Source: Kalmusia sp. IMI 367209
Lineage: Eukaryota; Ascomycota; Dothideomycetes; Pleosporales; Didymosphaeriaceae
Length of the DNA: 64,000 bases
Assembly: GCA_027946365.1 (NCBI GenBank)
Contig: JAPEUQ010000010.1
Coordinates: 1,426,001 to 1,490,000 of the forward strand
Direction: 5' to 3'
Part shown: positions 33,223-45,798 of the stretch, one piece after another
Layout: each line of letters opens with the position of its first letter
Numbering within the stretch: the first letter of the stretch is position 1
Translations under genes and position numbers: made by a program
The notes under the pieces: model-generated
Told to the model about the DNA's origin: nothing
What the model saw: the letters and a program-made list of their open reading frames with translations, nothing else
The model's database searches: none

Positions 33223-36200
33223 ATGACGCAGGATGAGACGCACCCTAATGGTGGGGATGCGCGACGCGACAATTCCCCGGCCCCGCAGCTACCACCATCG
33301 TACTCTGAAATTATAGCAGAGCTGCCTGGAGACGCTCCCGAGAACGCAACAGTGCCAGCGCAGCAAAATGGGGCTCCTCGCAGCGAGGGGCCGTCAGAGA
33401 GGCCTCGAGCGAAGCCTGAGGGGTCTACCTATGCCAGCTCGTATCGCCCGGGAGAAGCGCAGGACCACGGTCGACCAGTGTGCGAACGCCTGTGCGAATT
33501 CAACTTTAACGTGCTAACATGCTGCTAGAACTGCTACACAAAGTCATCATGACTTGGATGTGGTCGAAGTTGATCATGTCGCCGCCTCACACGACCATCC
33601 TCCGCCAGCGTATAGCGAACACCCGGGCACGATACAGGACGAAGGTGGCCAGCTAGGCGCAAACGCTACAGTTGCAGACGACGGTCGAGTGAACATCCGC
33701 ATCGACCAAAAGAATCGCGGCTTATCGCAGCTGATCGTACCGCAACTACAACGGCAGCTCACCAGAGTCCAGCACGAACCCGCCCCGCCCCCGCCGTATA
33801 TTCCCGAGTCGCTTGGTGGTGCCCCAGGACAGGAACCACCACCTCCGCTGAACATCGTCATACAAGTAGTGGGCTCAAGGGGAGATGTACAGCCTTTTGT
33901 GGCGCTAGGTAAGGTGCTGAGGGAGACATACGGCCATCGCGTGCGACTAGCAACACATGCAACATTCAAGGATTTCGTTACAGAGAATGGTTTGGAGTTT
34001 TTCAGCATTGGCGGCGACCCAGCAGAGCTCATGGCCTTTATGGTCAAGAATCCAGGATTGATGCCTGGGTTCGATACCCTGCGCAGCGGCGAGGTTGGCA
34101 AGCGGAGGAGAGGAATCGCCGAAATCCTCCGTGGAACGTGGCGATCGTGTATCGAGACTGGCGATGGACTCAGCGTGGACCCACTCAAGCAGACCATAGA
34201 AGAGTGGATGGGCGTTGAGGACCAGCTACCGGACGAGCTCAAGAAGCCTTTCGTTGCAGATGCTATAATCGCGAACCCGCCTAGCTTTGGTCACTTACAC
34301 TGCGCTGAGAAGCTGGGCATCCCTCTACACATTATGTTTACGTGAGTTCTGACTGATACTCCATATTCCTTCAGGAAAGTTAACGTTGATAGCATGCCAT
34401 GGTCTCCTACACAACAGTTCCCACATCCATTGGCCAATGTGCAATCTTCTAACGCCGACCCAACGATCACCAACTTCATGTCATATATTCTCGTCGATAT
34501 GCTGACTTGGCAGGGTCTGGGCGATATCGTCAATAGGTTTCGCAAAGACACTCTTGGCTTAGATCCCATTAGTCTAATCTGGAGTCCTGCCATGCTCGAA
34601 AGGTTAAAGATTCCTCATACATATTGCTGGTATAGCTACCCCGTTTTCCTCGTTCGCTGAGCTGCATTGACACGTGCTTCAGGTCTCCTGCATTGATCCC
34701 CAAGCCAAAAGATTGGGCACACCATATATCGATATCAGGCTTCTTCTTCCTATCCTTAGCACAAAGCTACACACCAGCCCCTGAGCTTGCCGAATTCCTA
34801 GCAGCAGGCGAGCCGCCAGTCTACATTGGATTTGGCTCAATAGTAGTTGATGATCCCAACGCCATGACGCAACTCATATTCGATGCAGTAAAAGCGACTG
34901 GACGGCGAGCATTAGTATCCAAGGGATGGGGTGGTCTTGGAGGGGACGAACTAAGCGTGCCTGAGGGCGTCTTTATGCTTGGAAATTGCCCACACGACTG
35001 GTTATTTCAACATGTCGCAGCTGTTGTTCATCACGGTGGCGCTGGAACAACTGCTGCAGGTATAGCCGCGGGTAGACCTACAGTGGTTGTACCATTCTTT
35101 GGAGATCAGCCATTTTGGGGAGCCATGGTGGCCAAGGCTGGAGCCGGCCCTGATCCCATTCCATATAAGGATCTAACCGCAGAGAAATTGGCCGATGCTA
35201 TCAAAGAAGCTTTGAAGCCAGAGTCGCTTGATAGAGCTAAGGAGCTTTCTGCCAAGATCTCTCAAGAGAAAGGAAGCCACAATGGGGCTCAATCGTTTCA
35301 TCAAATGCTGAAATACGATGAGCTGAGGTGTGCTGTCGCTCCAAATCACCCTGCTGTCTGGAGAGTCAAGCGTACACAAGTACGATTGAGTGCTAAGGCT
35401 GCGACTGTCTTGACTCAAGAGGGTGAACTCAGCTTTTCTGATCTTAAATTGTAAGTCTTTTTCTGCTTTGGTCTTGAATATAAACTCATCTATATAGATT
35501 CCGTCCACGCGAATACGTTCCAGATGAAGGCCCATGGGATCCATTTACCGGTGCTGCTTCTGCGCTTGTCGGCACGGCTGGACAGATGATGATGGGAGTG
35601 GCAGATTTCCCAATTGAGACTTTGAAGTTACTCAACATTCATCCCGATTCTTCTCGTAAGGGAAAGGGAAAGGCGAAACAAACAGAGGGCTCTAGTACAC
35701 CAGATACTAACCCCCGAGAGCCGGCATCGAGGACGTCGACAAACACAGGACCGTCCGCCGCAAGCAGCGACACTACCGTCACTGGTGTCCAAGCGCCGGG
35801 CACACCCAATGGTCGCAACAGGAGTACATCTGACCTCCCTACAGGATCAGGTCCTACGAGTCCTAGTACAGCTACGGAAAGGTCTGGTTTTATGGCCCAG
35901 GCAATGGCACAAGCATCTCAGGTCTCACATTCCCGATCGCCGTCACGAGATCGTGCCCGCCTCCATCCAGGTTCCTCCAGCCATAGCCGTAGATCAAGCC
36001 AAGGTCGCTCAGCGTCGGTTTCAGCTTCAGAACTGCGAGACAAGTCGGGCTGTGGATTTTCTGACAGGAGCTTTGCGGATAAACTCGGCGCCATGAATAA
36101 CGAATCCATCATCGGAACAGGCAAAGGTGTCGGCCGAATTGTTGGTGCAGGCTTCAAGTCACCGATGGACTTTTCAATGAACGTCGCACAGGGTTTCCAC

Positions 36201-37678
36201 AATGTGCCAAAGCTGTATGGCGCCGAAGTCAGGCAGGTCGATAAGGTCACCGATTTGCAGAGTGGCTTGAAGACAGCCGCAAAGGTAAGACCTTTTTTCC
36301 TTACCAAATTAGCACTATCTGACAATCATCACAGCAATTTGGATTTGGGTTGTACGACGGCATAGCTGGACTTGTGACAGATCCGTATAAAGGCGCGAAA
36401 AAGGAGGGCGGTATTGGTTTCGTCAAAGGTGTCGGTCGCGGCATCTTTAGTATACCATTCCGCGTCATGGACGGCGCTTGGTCTGTGCCAGCCTACGCTA
36501 TGAAAGGTCTGTATCAGGAGATGCTCAAGAATAAGGGCTCGAGTGTTCAAAATTACATCATTGCGGCCCGCATCTCGCAAGGCTACGATGAAGCTTCAAC
36601 TTTATCGGCAGCCGAAAAAGCAGATATCGTCAGCAGATGGCGATGCATCAAGACCAATGTCAAGAAGAAGAAGAATCCTGGAGAGGAACAGCTTCAGGCT
36701 TTGCACAGCCTCATGTCAGAGAAACGTAAGAAGAGGCAAGATCGTTGGGCGAAGTTCAAGCGTCAAGATACTGCTTCTGGCCTGATTCCAGCTTCGGAAG
36801 GTCGCGGCTCTTTGGATCTGCCCGAACCCGTCATTCGCAGCGATACCGCGGCAAGCACAGCGACCACAAGATCACATACAGGCCGTCATCATCTCTTGCA
36901 CACTCTTCATCACGCACATACTTACCCTGAACCTGCGCCCACGCATCAAGGCAGCGGACTGGTCCCTCACCAAGTCGAACTGGTCGACGAAGAAGCAGCC
37001 GAACGCCACGAACTCGAGTCCGCCATCAAAGCGTCCGTCTCCGAAACTTCACGCGGCAATCCCGAAGAAGACGAACTCATCGCACGCGCCATCCGCGCCT
37101 CCATGGTCGAGCTCCAGCGCGAGCCTGAAAGCGGGGAGACCGAAGAAGAAGCACTACAACGCGCAATGAAAGCCAGCATCGATGAAGCGCAAAAGAGCGG
37201 TGTCTCGGGGGAGGAGCAGCGCATTCTCGAGGAAACATTACGTCAATCCATGCTCGATACATCGCACCGCCGTGGCCGCGATCACGGCACCGACTCCGAG
37301 TGGGATTCATCCGACACTGAAGACGATGAAGACTTCCAGCGCATCATTGCTGAGTCTAAGGAACTGCACCATCTTCATCAGGGCGCGTCGCATGACGAAT
37401 ACTTCTCCACTATCGCCGGCGCGCACGAGTCAACACATGCGAATGACGAGGAAGCGATTAGGAAGGAAGAGGAAGCGGTTCGAAAGGCGATTGAGGAGAG
37501 TGAGAGAGCGGAGAAGGAGCGCAGAACGACGTTGGAGAAGCAGATGACGGAGGAAGATATCGTGCTCGAGTACGTCAAGAAGCAAAGTTTGATGGAGGAG
37601 CAGCATAGGCGGAGGTTGGAGGAGGGCAGGGATACAGGCGGGGAGTCTAGCTCTGGGATGGGTGCTGGGCCGGTGTAG
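33223..37678 (+). CDS. UDP-glycosyltransferase (sterol 3-beta-glucosyltransferase-like) with PPxY and UIM-like motifs
   Basis: Six exons close in phase: 33223-33479, 33529-34341, 34393-34629, 34683-35450, 35498-36284 and 36335-37678; 1401 residues. The glycosyltransferase core has the GT28-like start NIVIQVVGSRGDVQPFVALGK, FTMPWSPTQQFPHPLAN, and the nucleotide-sugar block HHGGAGTTAAGIAAGRPTVV with PFFGDQPFWG, as in Atg26/Ugt51. The GRAM-PH modules of Atg26 are absent. The N-terminus instead carries three PY motifs (PPSYSE, PPAYSE, PPPYIP). Residues of about 955-1010 (LYDGIAGLVTDPYKGAKKEG) resemble the C-terminal region of Vps13/Atg2-type lipid-transfer proteins. Residues of about 1175-1265, plus a later one, hold repeated acidic helices with AxxxS cores like ubiquitin-interacting motifs. 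Likely role: membrane sterol or lipid glucosylation. The exact acceptor is not shown. Confidence 0.88.
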
Positions 37679-38264
37679 ATGTCAAATCATCTCGGCCACA
37701 GGAGCTACATACACATTACGAAGGGCGGTGCAGGATGACTGACACGAGTTCGCTATGATATGATACCCACGGACGAGCATATAGAACATGTCCAATCAAC
37801 AATCTCCCTAGCACTACCACTACTACAGATATTCTAAATTATGAGTCACATGCTGTCTATTTATTGGGCGCATTACAATCAGCCTTGCCTTCGCGATGTC
37901 TTACCTCATACAAATTAGCCCTTGCGGGCACTTACGCGAGATTCATCCTTGCACCCGCCACGCCTAGAATAAAGCTGGGTCCGAAGCTTATCTCGATCCT
38001 TCCCCGATCTAAACAGCAGGGCTAGCTGATCGCGTGCTAGCGGGCTTGCGACTTTCTCAGTTGGTAGGGCTAGTATATTTAGGGCTGAAGGACCGAGATT
38101 TGATGGATTGGGAGATGTGTCGAAGGATGCGGGATGTTTAAAAGCAGGCCCAGACCGCAGGTTGGAATTTAGTACGGACGTCATCTAATTTTTGAGCATC
38201 AGAGAGCAGTGAAAGTAGAAGAGAATTGAATTTTCGGAAGAAAGAGGCATACGATACGGAAAAG
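37679..38264. other. short spacer
   Basis: 3' UTR of the glycosyltransferase gene and promoter of the GPI-protein gene. The minus-strand frame 37915-38184 has no recognisable content. Confidence 0.5.
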
Positions 38265-39028
38265 ATGAAGGCACATGGCGTACTCGCTGCGCTACTGTGC
38301 GTGCGCTTCACGTCCGCAGACCACGACCTCATATTCCCCTATGTAGGCATGGGTGAAGCCGGTGTAAACAACGACGACTGGAAAGACTTCAAAGCCCAAG
38401 TCATGGACGTAGTACGGCGGCCCCAATCCCCCCCAACCTAACCGCACTCCGCTCCTAACGAACTCACCCTAGCAATCAGACATTACGACCTACTCGGTCG
38501 GTTGCGCGACCGAGCCCTGCGCCGGCTGGGCAAACCTCCCCGACTTCACCTATACCATAGCCATCGGCTCGAGCACCTTTGATTTTAAGTACTCGGACGA
38601 GCCGTTTCTATCCACGCATACGGCGTGCACGTTTACGGGGAGCCCGGCAAGCCAGGCGAGCTGTGAGGAGACGGAGAGGGGGACGATTAGGACGAAGACG
38701 ATTGGCCATGAGAATCATTATACTGTGCCGAATGAGGAGTTGCCCTGGAGTCTGTATAATGTGCAGAGTGCGACGTTGAGGGTTGTTGATGGGACGGCGG
38801 GGGCGAGTGCGACGGGTGGGGGTAGTGAAGGTGGTAGTGCGAGCGCGAGTACGGCGACGAGTGGGAGTGGGAGTGGAATGGTGACGCCGGCGCCGACGAC
38901 GGGGAGCGGGAGTACGAGTGGGAGTGGAGGAGTAAGCCGGAGAGTACGGGGCGGCTGGGGCGAGGAAGGTCGAGGCATGGATCGTTGGCGCTGGGGTGGG
39001 TGTTTTTGGGGCCATGGTGGGTGTTTGA
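38265..39028 (+). CDS. small secreted, probably GPI-anchored protein
   Basis: Exons 38265-38408, 38473-38931 and 38975-39028 give 218 residues. The N-terminus is a signal peptide (MKAHGVLAALLCVRFTSA). The mature part has four cysteines (CATEPC, ACTFTG, SCEE) and aromatic residues, followed by a Gly/Ser/Thr-rich linker. The last intron (43 bp, GTAAGC..GAG) is decisive: splicing gives a C-terminus SGGAWIVGAGVGVFGAMVGV, a typical GPI-attachment tail. Without it the frame runs into a basic, Trp-rich sequence. This is a common fungal wall-protein layout. Function is unknown; an effector role is possible but not supported beyond size and secretion. Confidence 0.7.
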
Positions 39029-42000
39029 GACGGGGACTGGGTAGAGGCTTTTTCTTGTATACAATACCTCATGATGTAACTCAGCTCATGTTTTATCTCT
39101 AATCTTTTAATATAGCATCGTTCTCTGCATATTTTGAGTTGATTATCTCCAGCCCGATGAGGCAAATTTGGACGATCTCATAGGGTCCAAGACCTCTTTC
39201 ATCACTGCAAGTGTGTTGGTGGAATATGCTTAGGTAATCAGCAAATGTACAGAGAAAGCGGTAAATTGGGGCTTGAACAAATCTGAAAGCTAAAGTGGGA
39301 AAATGAGTATCAAAATGCTTAGTAATGCGCGCAATCATTGATTTATATGATAGTCTCCGTTTCCTACAGTGTAGTCACAACAAAGGCGTAATTTAAGTGC
39401 TAAGCTTTCTGGCACGTTATTCACTTGCGCTGAACCCCAAATTATGCTCTAGATATACGTCCGTGCATTTACCGACTCTCGATTCTAGCCTACAGTTAAC
39501 GTCTAGAGCTAAGCCTTGAATACTTGCGCTACATCCCACTTGCCCATGATTCTAGTAAGACATCCTGCCGGGCGTTTGGGTACGTCTTGTTTCATCGAAC
39601 GCAACGTCATCGTAAGTCCTGTTGAGGAATTTTACTCTTCCAACTATCAGTAAATACATGGTAAAGATAAAACTTTCATGTCGGTGATCAGCCTCATAGG
39701 AAAGGAGAGCATTGATCATTTGTTGGGTTTAGATCGATAAAAAGAGATTAGGTGCACGGCTGGAGTTATTCCTGTGGCAATAGGTTTCGACACCTGATAT
39801 CCGCCATGACTATCATCTGATGAAGGGCACTTGTTGTCTCTTTCTGTAGAATAGCTTGGAAGATAAGCTGATCCCTGGTAATTGGTTGGCTGATACTGAG
39901 TATTCACACCGGTTCTCATGACCTATTCCACGTTGCTCTCAAGGTTGGTAACACTAAGATCAGCGAGAGGCGCGTGTCGCCGAGGATGGCAGTCTCATCA
40001 TGCAATCCGGCCGCAAACTCACATGCAGTGATCTTGGCTAAGTTCTTATCGTGGCAAGCTTCGTTGGAAAGCCGTTATCTTCGGCATGGCGTGCAGCGAC
40101 CTTAACATCGTGAGCATCTACGGCCTAGTATTGTTGTACCAGTGTGAAAACTCGTGATCATTGACGACTCCCAATTTTCGTGGGTTAGACTGAGAATGTC
40201 TGATAGCAAGAGGTGCTTGAGAGCTTGGAAGCACATGTTGTGGTATTACGAGCCTTTTGACCGTATATGTACGTAGGCCACTCATACACCAGAGATGTTT
40301 AGAAGCAGCGTATTGAGGCACTAAGGTCGCTGACCCGATACAAAGCTGAGCTTGAAAAGTTCGCGCTCGCTAGTATTGAAGCGCCAGGCTTTGAGCACGG
40401 ATGGACGCAGATGTCCTGAAGGTCTTGAACAGGTCGCTATGAAGATAGTGAATGTTCTTCGTTGTAAGATCTGTCGGAGCACGTGCGGCTAAGAAACCTG
40501 GTCCTTGTGCTTTAGGCAAAGTTTTTATGGTTCGAGAGCAAAGCTGAGATTCAGAGGAGGGGATTGTTCCTATAAATCAAGGTGAGTATGTACAAGGGTT
40601 TCTAGGCATTAGCTACGATCTTACTATTCGTGTGTCATGCCATGATTCGAACCTCTTCGTCTTGCGACATCTAAACGATGCAACAGACATGTCAAATGTG
40701 CACAAATTGTGATTGATCACGGGCTCAAATCACGCTCATTAATGAGGATGTTAATGTAGCTGGCCTAGCCGGCTGTGAATTTTGCATCGCCAACCCCCGC
40801 CATTTGTGTCCATCTCTCTCTCCCAGTTTATGTGCGCTAGCTGCTTTTTCGGCGCATCGGTATTCAAAGGCCGGATGCCTGAATATGGTAATTTGACTAC
40901 GACAACAACGCTTACGGTGGCCCGCGATGAGGAAAGTAGAGCGTGAAGCTGCCCAATCTACAAAGAAGAGTCAAGCTTATAAGTATAGCAGGAATGCTTC
41001 AGAATATCAAATACGTTCGAAATTGGCGGACATACTTTCAGTGGATGCACACGTGGGGGATGGGCCTAGAGAAGGTCGTCGTTAGCAAGAGAAAGGCTGA
41101 GAAACGCGCGTATGAGGTCACTCCCTACCTGCAGGTGCCCAATCCACGTGGCATTCGCGGGTTCAAGGCAAATTGTGCATTGTGCGAGCCCGTAGCTGCC
41201 CAAACTATGACCTGAGAGCTAATCGTAGCGAGATCACCAGCGCAGCAGAGTTCACTCTGTGTGCCCAGCACCTCTAGCGTTGGGTTCAGTGTTACTACAC
41301 TTATCTATTGCGATCATGATCCGGGTTTCACCGCGACATACTCGCCGATCTGATAAACCGACCCTTCTAACTACGCGATCATCTGGAAGAAATTACAGTG
41401 CACCGCTAAGTCGAGATGACGTGCGTACAAACGTGCGTACTTCCTGTCATCTGGGGGCATTGAGGGATCAACCCCAGCCTTTAAGCCTAGAACTTGTACG
41501 ATACAGCTCGTTGACATGTTCTGCGAATGATTACAGGTTACAATAAAGTTCAGGTTCACACAGACCAGCAATATTGATGGATGTGTCATCGTGTATGGCG
41601 ACTATGCACCTAGACTTGTCGCTCGAGGATGCTCCATCGCACTTGTGATCTATGCTCAAAAGTTCATTGTTACAGCGTTTTCACGACTCTTCCACGCGAT
41701 GTAAATTGCTCATTTAAACGGTAATGACGTACCTTGAGCACCCAGGGTAAGTCATTCGCCTGGATAACATGGTCATTGTGGAGCACGTGAAGTCTTGCCC
41801 AGCCGCAGATGCACCAGCATTGTCAGAGGGTAGCACATAGTGATAGTCATTATCGACTGCAGTCCGAGCGATCCAGTGTAATGAGTCACATGTTCATGAT
41901 TATTGTGATTTTACTCAAAAGAACGAAGTCTTCTCTCGTTGGAGTCATCGACCTGTAGCTATAAAAGGCTTCAAGCTGCCTGGACTTGCCCTGACATATA

Positions 42001-42169
42001 TTTCTTTTACTTGGCTTCTTTTTCAGCACATTTTTCTGTATTCGGAGTACTATCAGCACATCATTGCTTACCTACTAGAACAACACCACCTACTATAATA
42101 CCTGTTGAGATACCTTCCCAGTCAGCCACTCTCCGAATCTCAAGACTTTATCACCAATCAACTTTAACA
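39029..42169. other. 3.1 kb gene-free stretch
   Basis: I found no supportable gene on either strand. Short frames at 39716-39919, 40118-40321, 40943-41215 and 41259-41589 have no motif or splice support. The sequence is moderately AT-rich and may contain decayed repeats. Confidence 0.5.
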
Positions 42170-43195
42170 ATGACCAGCTGGAACGAGAAACTTCCTTATC
42201 TTATCGTTATTATAGTTTCTGAGAACAGTCCAAGTTACCCTTTAAATGAAAAGGACCTCCAAAAAGGAGTGGGTCGATTATTAGCCACTGTTGATGGGAA
42301 ACCTCACACCGCAGGAATAATTCTGAACAGTAACAATACTCAGCAAGGATGGTGTCAAATGAGCAAACTGCCCAGTCCGGATGTCATCAATTGTAAGACA
42401 TCGTTCCCTAGACGCGTCATATTTCAACTCTCACATTAGCCTTTAGCACTAAAGGCATCCAAAGATACCTTATATCATATTTTTGAGATGAAGCGCGGAG
42501 CTTCCCATGGTATGAATACTGGGTTCAATCTATTGCACTGTAACTGCAACAAGATATGGCCAAGAAAATCAGAAGAACACAATACGGAAGAGTTTCACCT
42601 CCCAGAAGAGTCTCACCTCGATCTTACCTTTTTGAGCACCGTGGAAAGCATTCAAACAGCCTTCAGGACAGCATTAGAGAAACAACGGCAACTCCGAGCT
42701 CAGGGTATGGCCTCTGGCGCCCATCATATATCTCAACAATACTCCAATGAAATGCAGAATTATGTCAGCCCAGCACAACAGGGGCACCACGCTTACTGGA
42801 CTCACGCGCCTGGCCCTCCACCGATGACTTACCTTGGGCCCGCAATGTCGCGGGATGTATTCAATCTTCCTGTCAACCTTGGTGAAGGAGGGAAATTGGT
42901 GACGGCAAACGGGATTTTCATCACCAATGTGCCGTATGAGTGGCATAATAAAGACCTTCTTCTCTGGCTTACGTCGCATAGCCTCAACCCTAAAAGTTAT
43001 AAGATCATCAAAAATCGAGATGGGAAGCATCTTGGGAAAGCCACCGCGAAATTCGCAACGAAAGAAGAGGCCGAACGGGCCGTTCAAAAACTTCACGGCA
43101 AAACGCTCTGGGAGGGAGGGCCGCCAACTACTGTCAGATTTAACAAGGACGGGGAAATAGTCGGTGCTATTCCAAGTATAGCTATCGTCGACTAG
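42170..43195 (+). CDS. RRM RNA-binding protein
   Basis: Exons 42170-42392 and 42447-43195 (54 bp intron; the acceptor at TTTAG restores phase) give 323 residues. The N-terminal ~130 residues (MTSWNEKLPYLIVIIV ... GFNLLHCNCNKIWP) do not match a domain I know. Residues of about 235-310 form a single RRM: NGIFITNVPYEWHNKDLLLWL contains the RNP2-like strand (IFITNV), and KHLGKATAKFATKEEAERAV the RNP1-like strand, which lacks the usual aromatic at its first positions (GKATAKF). Likely cytoplasmic or nuclear RNA binding. No partner can be inferred from the neighbours. Confidence 0.75.
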
Positions 43196-43929
43196 CCTTG
43201 CGCTTGACACCACTCTGCTCCTAGACATGCCCGATCCTATGTCACCCACTTAGAAGTCCAAAGGAAATCAAAGCTAATCAGCGCTAAAATAGTACAGCTG
43301 TACTATTCCATTAGTCTCTCTTTCAACCTCAGCACCATGCGGAGTTTGAACGTGTATTCTCTTTCTGTTCAGACATCACTACAGCTAAAGGGCCCGATCA
43401 GTCATGTATGCTCTAATTGTAGACTTCGGTGAACTACGCTCCTTTCTTTCCTATTTGACTTGCACTCAGATATGGCGTTCATGTAGACTTCGGTCAAATT
43501 CCCCTCCTTATTTCCTGTCTTTGTGGAACCTTTCAATTTTTCGTGGACTTCAGCGGCTCGCCACTCATCACATTCATTTATATAGCAATGGAACTCAATC
43601 ATTCTTTGATATTATCGGTCGGATAAGAATCATGTGAGCTCATGACTTCTCACACGATACCAATACAAGCTGTTTTACCAAACTAGCCTTTCATCGTCGC
43701 CCTCCGCAATCGTGAGCGACAAACTAGGTGCCAGGCTAATCCACTGCAAGGACATTTGTACCGAAGATTTCGAGTCCATATGAATCCTCACCGTCACCTT
43801 GGTACGGATCTCGACTGAGTCACGCCCCCAGCGTTAGCATCAAGCTCAACAACAACAATTTCAACCTTAGCTTGTCCGTACCACAGCTTAGCTCCGAACC
43901 GAGATTTACCGACAAGTGATCTACGAAGT
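43196..43929. other. spacer without gene
   Basis: 3' UTR of the RRM gene and promoter of the next gene. Short frames at 43402-43637 overlap each other on opposite strands. Nothing convincing is seen. Confidence 0.5.
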
Positions 43930-44533
43930 ATGAAGCTCCATACAATTCTTATGGCTCCTGCGGCCAAATCAAGAACGGGCACGCCGGCCATACCTACTCT
44001 TATCGAGCCCATCAATGCGACTGCAGCTGTCGATCCGAACAATGATGTCGTCGCCATCATGCCCGATCTCGACCCCCGTATCAACAAGAGCTTCATCATC
44101 GGCCCCAAAGGCGACATTATAGGACCGCCCAAAAACGACCAGGAAGCACAGAAACTGGTCATCACTATGGGCATTCAGCGGTAAGTCATCAGCTTCATTC
44201 CCCTTTGTTTAATGCATACTAACAGCAACTTTTAGCCAACACGCCGGCCTTACCGTCTCCCTTAATTTCGCTCGCGAGCTGCGTGACGTCCTCAACGACC
44301 AGTGCTGGAATGGCGACTGGACGCGCATCCCGGCCCCCATGTGCTGCCTTGACACCCGCCGCAACAACGATATCTATCATAATAGCGGGACCAATGCGCA
44401 TCTCCAGATTACTTTTGAGGTCAACTGGATCCCCGGACCAAGCCCCACGAGCTTCGGTGACAAAGGTGACATTTTGAGACTCTTCATCGACCAGCTAGCC
44501 GCTACCGTTGCGCAGCCATCAATTGCAACATAA
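43930..44533 (+). CDS. hypothetical protein, 182 residues
   Basis: Exons 43930-44180 and 44236-44533, with a 55 bp intron (GTAAGT donor, TACTAAC branch, TTTTAG acceptor). The start MKLHTILMAPAAKSRTG has no clear signal peptide. The middle contains DLDPRINKSFIIGPKGDIIGPP. The C-terminal part has four Cys residues including an adjacent pair (QCWNGDW, PMCCLDTR) and ends QLAATVAQPSIAT. The splice signals make it a real gene, but I do not recognise the family. Confidence 0.65.
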
Positions 44534-44789
44534 ATAAGTACCGAAGACGCCTTCTTGAGTCACAAAGCAGGAGGGGAGCCACTGCTATTTTATCGTTTAC
44601 TATCCTTTTCGGCTACTACACCTTCCACTGCAAATCTGGTGCAATGATAAGTACCGAATCAACCTAAACAGCAGGGATATATGCGTCGAGTTCGGCAACA
44701 GCGCGGACTGGTAGCAGGTAGGCATTTTCGGGCGCCCGATTGGGGGTAATAGTCCACATATGCGCGTCAAGATCTAACTCGATAGGAAG

Positions 44790-45023
44790 ACGTATGAAGG
44801 CCAATTTGACTGTAAAGGAACGCAGACGAACGTGTGGGAACCTTGGACAGTTGGCGGCTGGCAGACTGCGACTGCGCTGGGCGAACCCATCCAGGTGGCT
44901 GTGGAGTATGATCCCGTGGAAGGGTTGCCAACAGGCGACTGTCCTTCTCTCAAATGTAACAAGGGTGTCTGCAGTCCTTTTTCCGATTGTGCCGTGCAAA
45001 TAGGTGAATGCGGCTCTCCCTAG
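44790..45023 (+). CDS. possible C-terminal exon of a Cys-rich protein
   Basis: An open frame beginning after a possible acceptor (CTAAC then GGAAG, about 44773-44789) reads TYEGQFDCKGTQTNVWEP, then a tail with regularly spaced cysteines (GDCPSLKCNKGVCSPFSDC, GECGSP). This looks like a small secreted fungal protein, but no first exon with a signal peptide was found. On the opposite strand a 138-codon frame (44664-45080) covers the same bases, so the strand is uncertain. It could be a truncated gene. Confidence 0.3.
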   Translation, partial: TYEGQFDCKGTQTNVWEPWTVGGWQTATALGEPIQVAVEYDPVEGLPTGDCPSLKCNKGVCSPFSDCAVQIGECGSP

Positions 45024-45378
45024 TTGAGCGTAGTCAGTGGGAGCAAAGGGCTCGCGCTGTAACGATGAATTGGTTTTCACGAGACGACACTGTCGTAGTC
45101 TGACACAATGGGAGATAGGAAAAATGGGCAGGGTTTACATGGTCGACTGCACTCAATCACGCAAGATAAGCGTGCCATAAGGTGTGCGATCTGATGATTG
45201 AAATCGGGCAACGAGTCCGACCCAGATATGCATCTCGATTGCCACTGTGTGAATCGCCCTTGTCTGCTCATATGGCTCTAAATCTTCTCTGGACTCCCTG
45301 GTACTGGGAAAATCGAATTCTCAACATGGACCGAGAGTGCAATTTCGCTATGAGGCTCATAACTACTCACAAACAATT

Positions 45379-45798
45379 TCACCTATAGCCATTAGGGATC
45401 ATCTGCTTCTTTAATAGAAGAACACACCATAGGTGCGGCCACACCGTGATACCCTCCAACTCACGCCCATCCCTCTTGCTGCTGCTGAGATCCTTGTCGT
45501 CTCCACCAGTAAACCATGGTAGATGGTGCGGTGACACTTTCGTACTTGATGCAGAGTCCTTGCCGAACGATTGCTTGATGAGCCAGATGAGTCGGTTCCG
45601 ACCGATGACCTTATCGTCGACAGATACTTTCTCTTTCACAGTCTTGTAGACCTGAGGAACGGCTGATTGAGGCTGTTGGAGGATCTGGTCGACGCGCTCT
45701 TTGCAGGTTACGCTCGCACTGGTGCTGAAGGGTTGGGCAGCGGATAGGCGGAGTGACCGCAGGCAAGCACTGGTGGCCTTCAAGGTGGATCGAATCAT
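45379..45798 (-). CDS. hypothetical protein with mitochondrial-type presequence
   Basis: Single-exon frame of 139 residues starting at an ATG. The first 30 residues (MIRSTLKATSACLRSLRLSA ...) are rich in Arg, Ser, Leu and Ala and lack acids, as expected for mitochondrial import. A charged helical part (KERVDQILQQPQSAVPQVYK) and KEKVSVDDKVIGRNRLIWLI follow. The last ~35 residues look less protein-like, so an unrecognised intron near the C-terminus is possible. No family is recognised. Confidence 0.5.
   Translation of the reverse strand: MIRSTLKATSACLRSLRLSAAQPFSTSASVTCKERVDQILQQPQSAVPQVYKTVKEKVSVDDKVIGRNRLIWLIKQSFGKDSASSTKVSPHHLPWFTGGDDKDLSSSKRDGRELEGITVWPHLWCVLLLKKQMIPNGYR

Noticed and set aside
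34064..34080. GGGTTCGATACCC, a perfect T-arm-like hairpin
   Set aside because: It lies inside a well-supported coding exon of the glycosyltransferase and no other tRNA parts surround it.
40640..40655. GATTCGAACC-like box suggesting a minus-strand tRNA T-loop
   Set aside because: The flanking bases do not pair as a T-stem and no A-box or anticodon arm is found at the right spacing.
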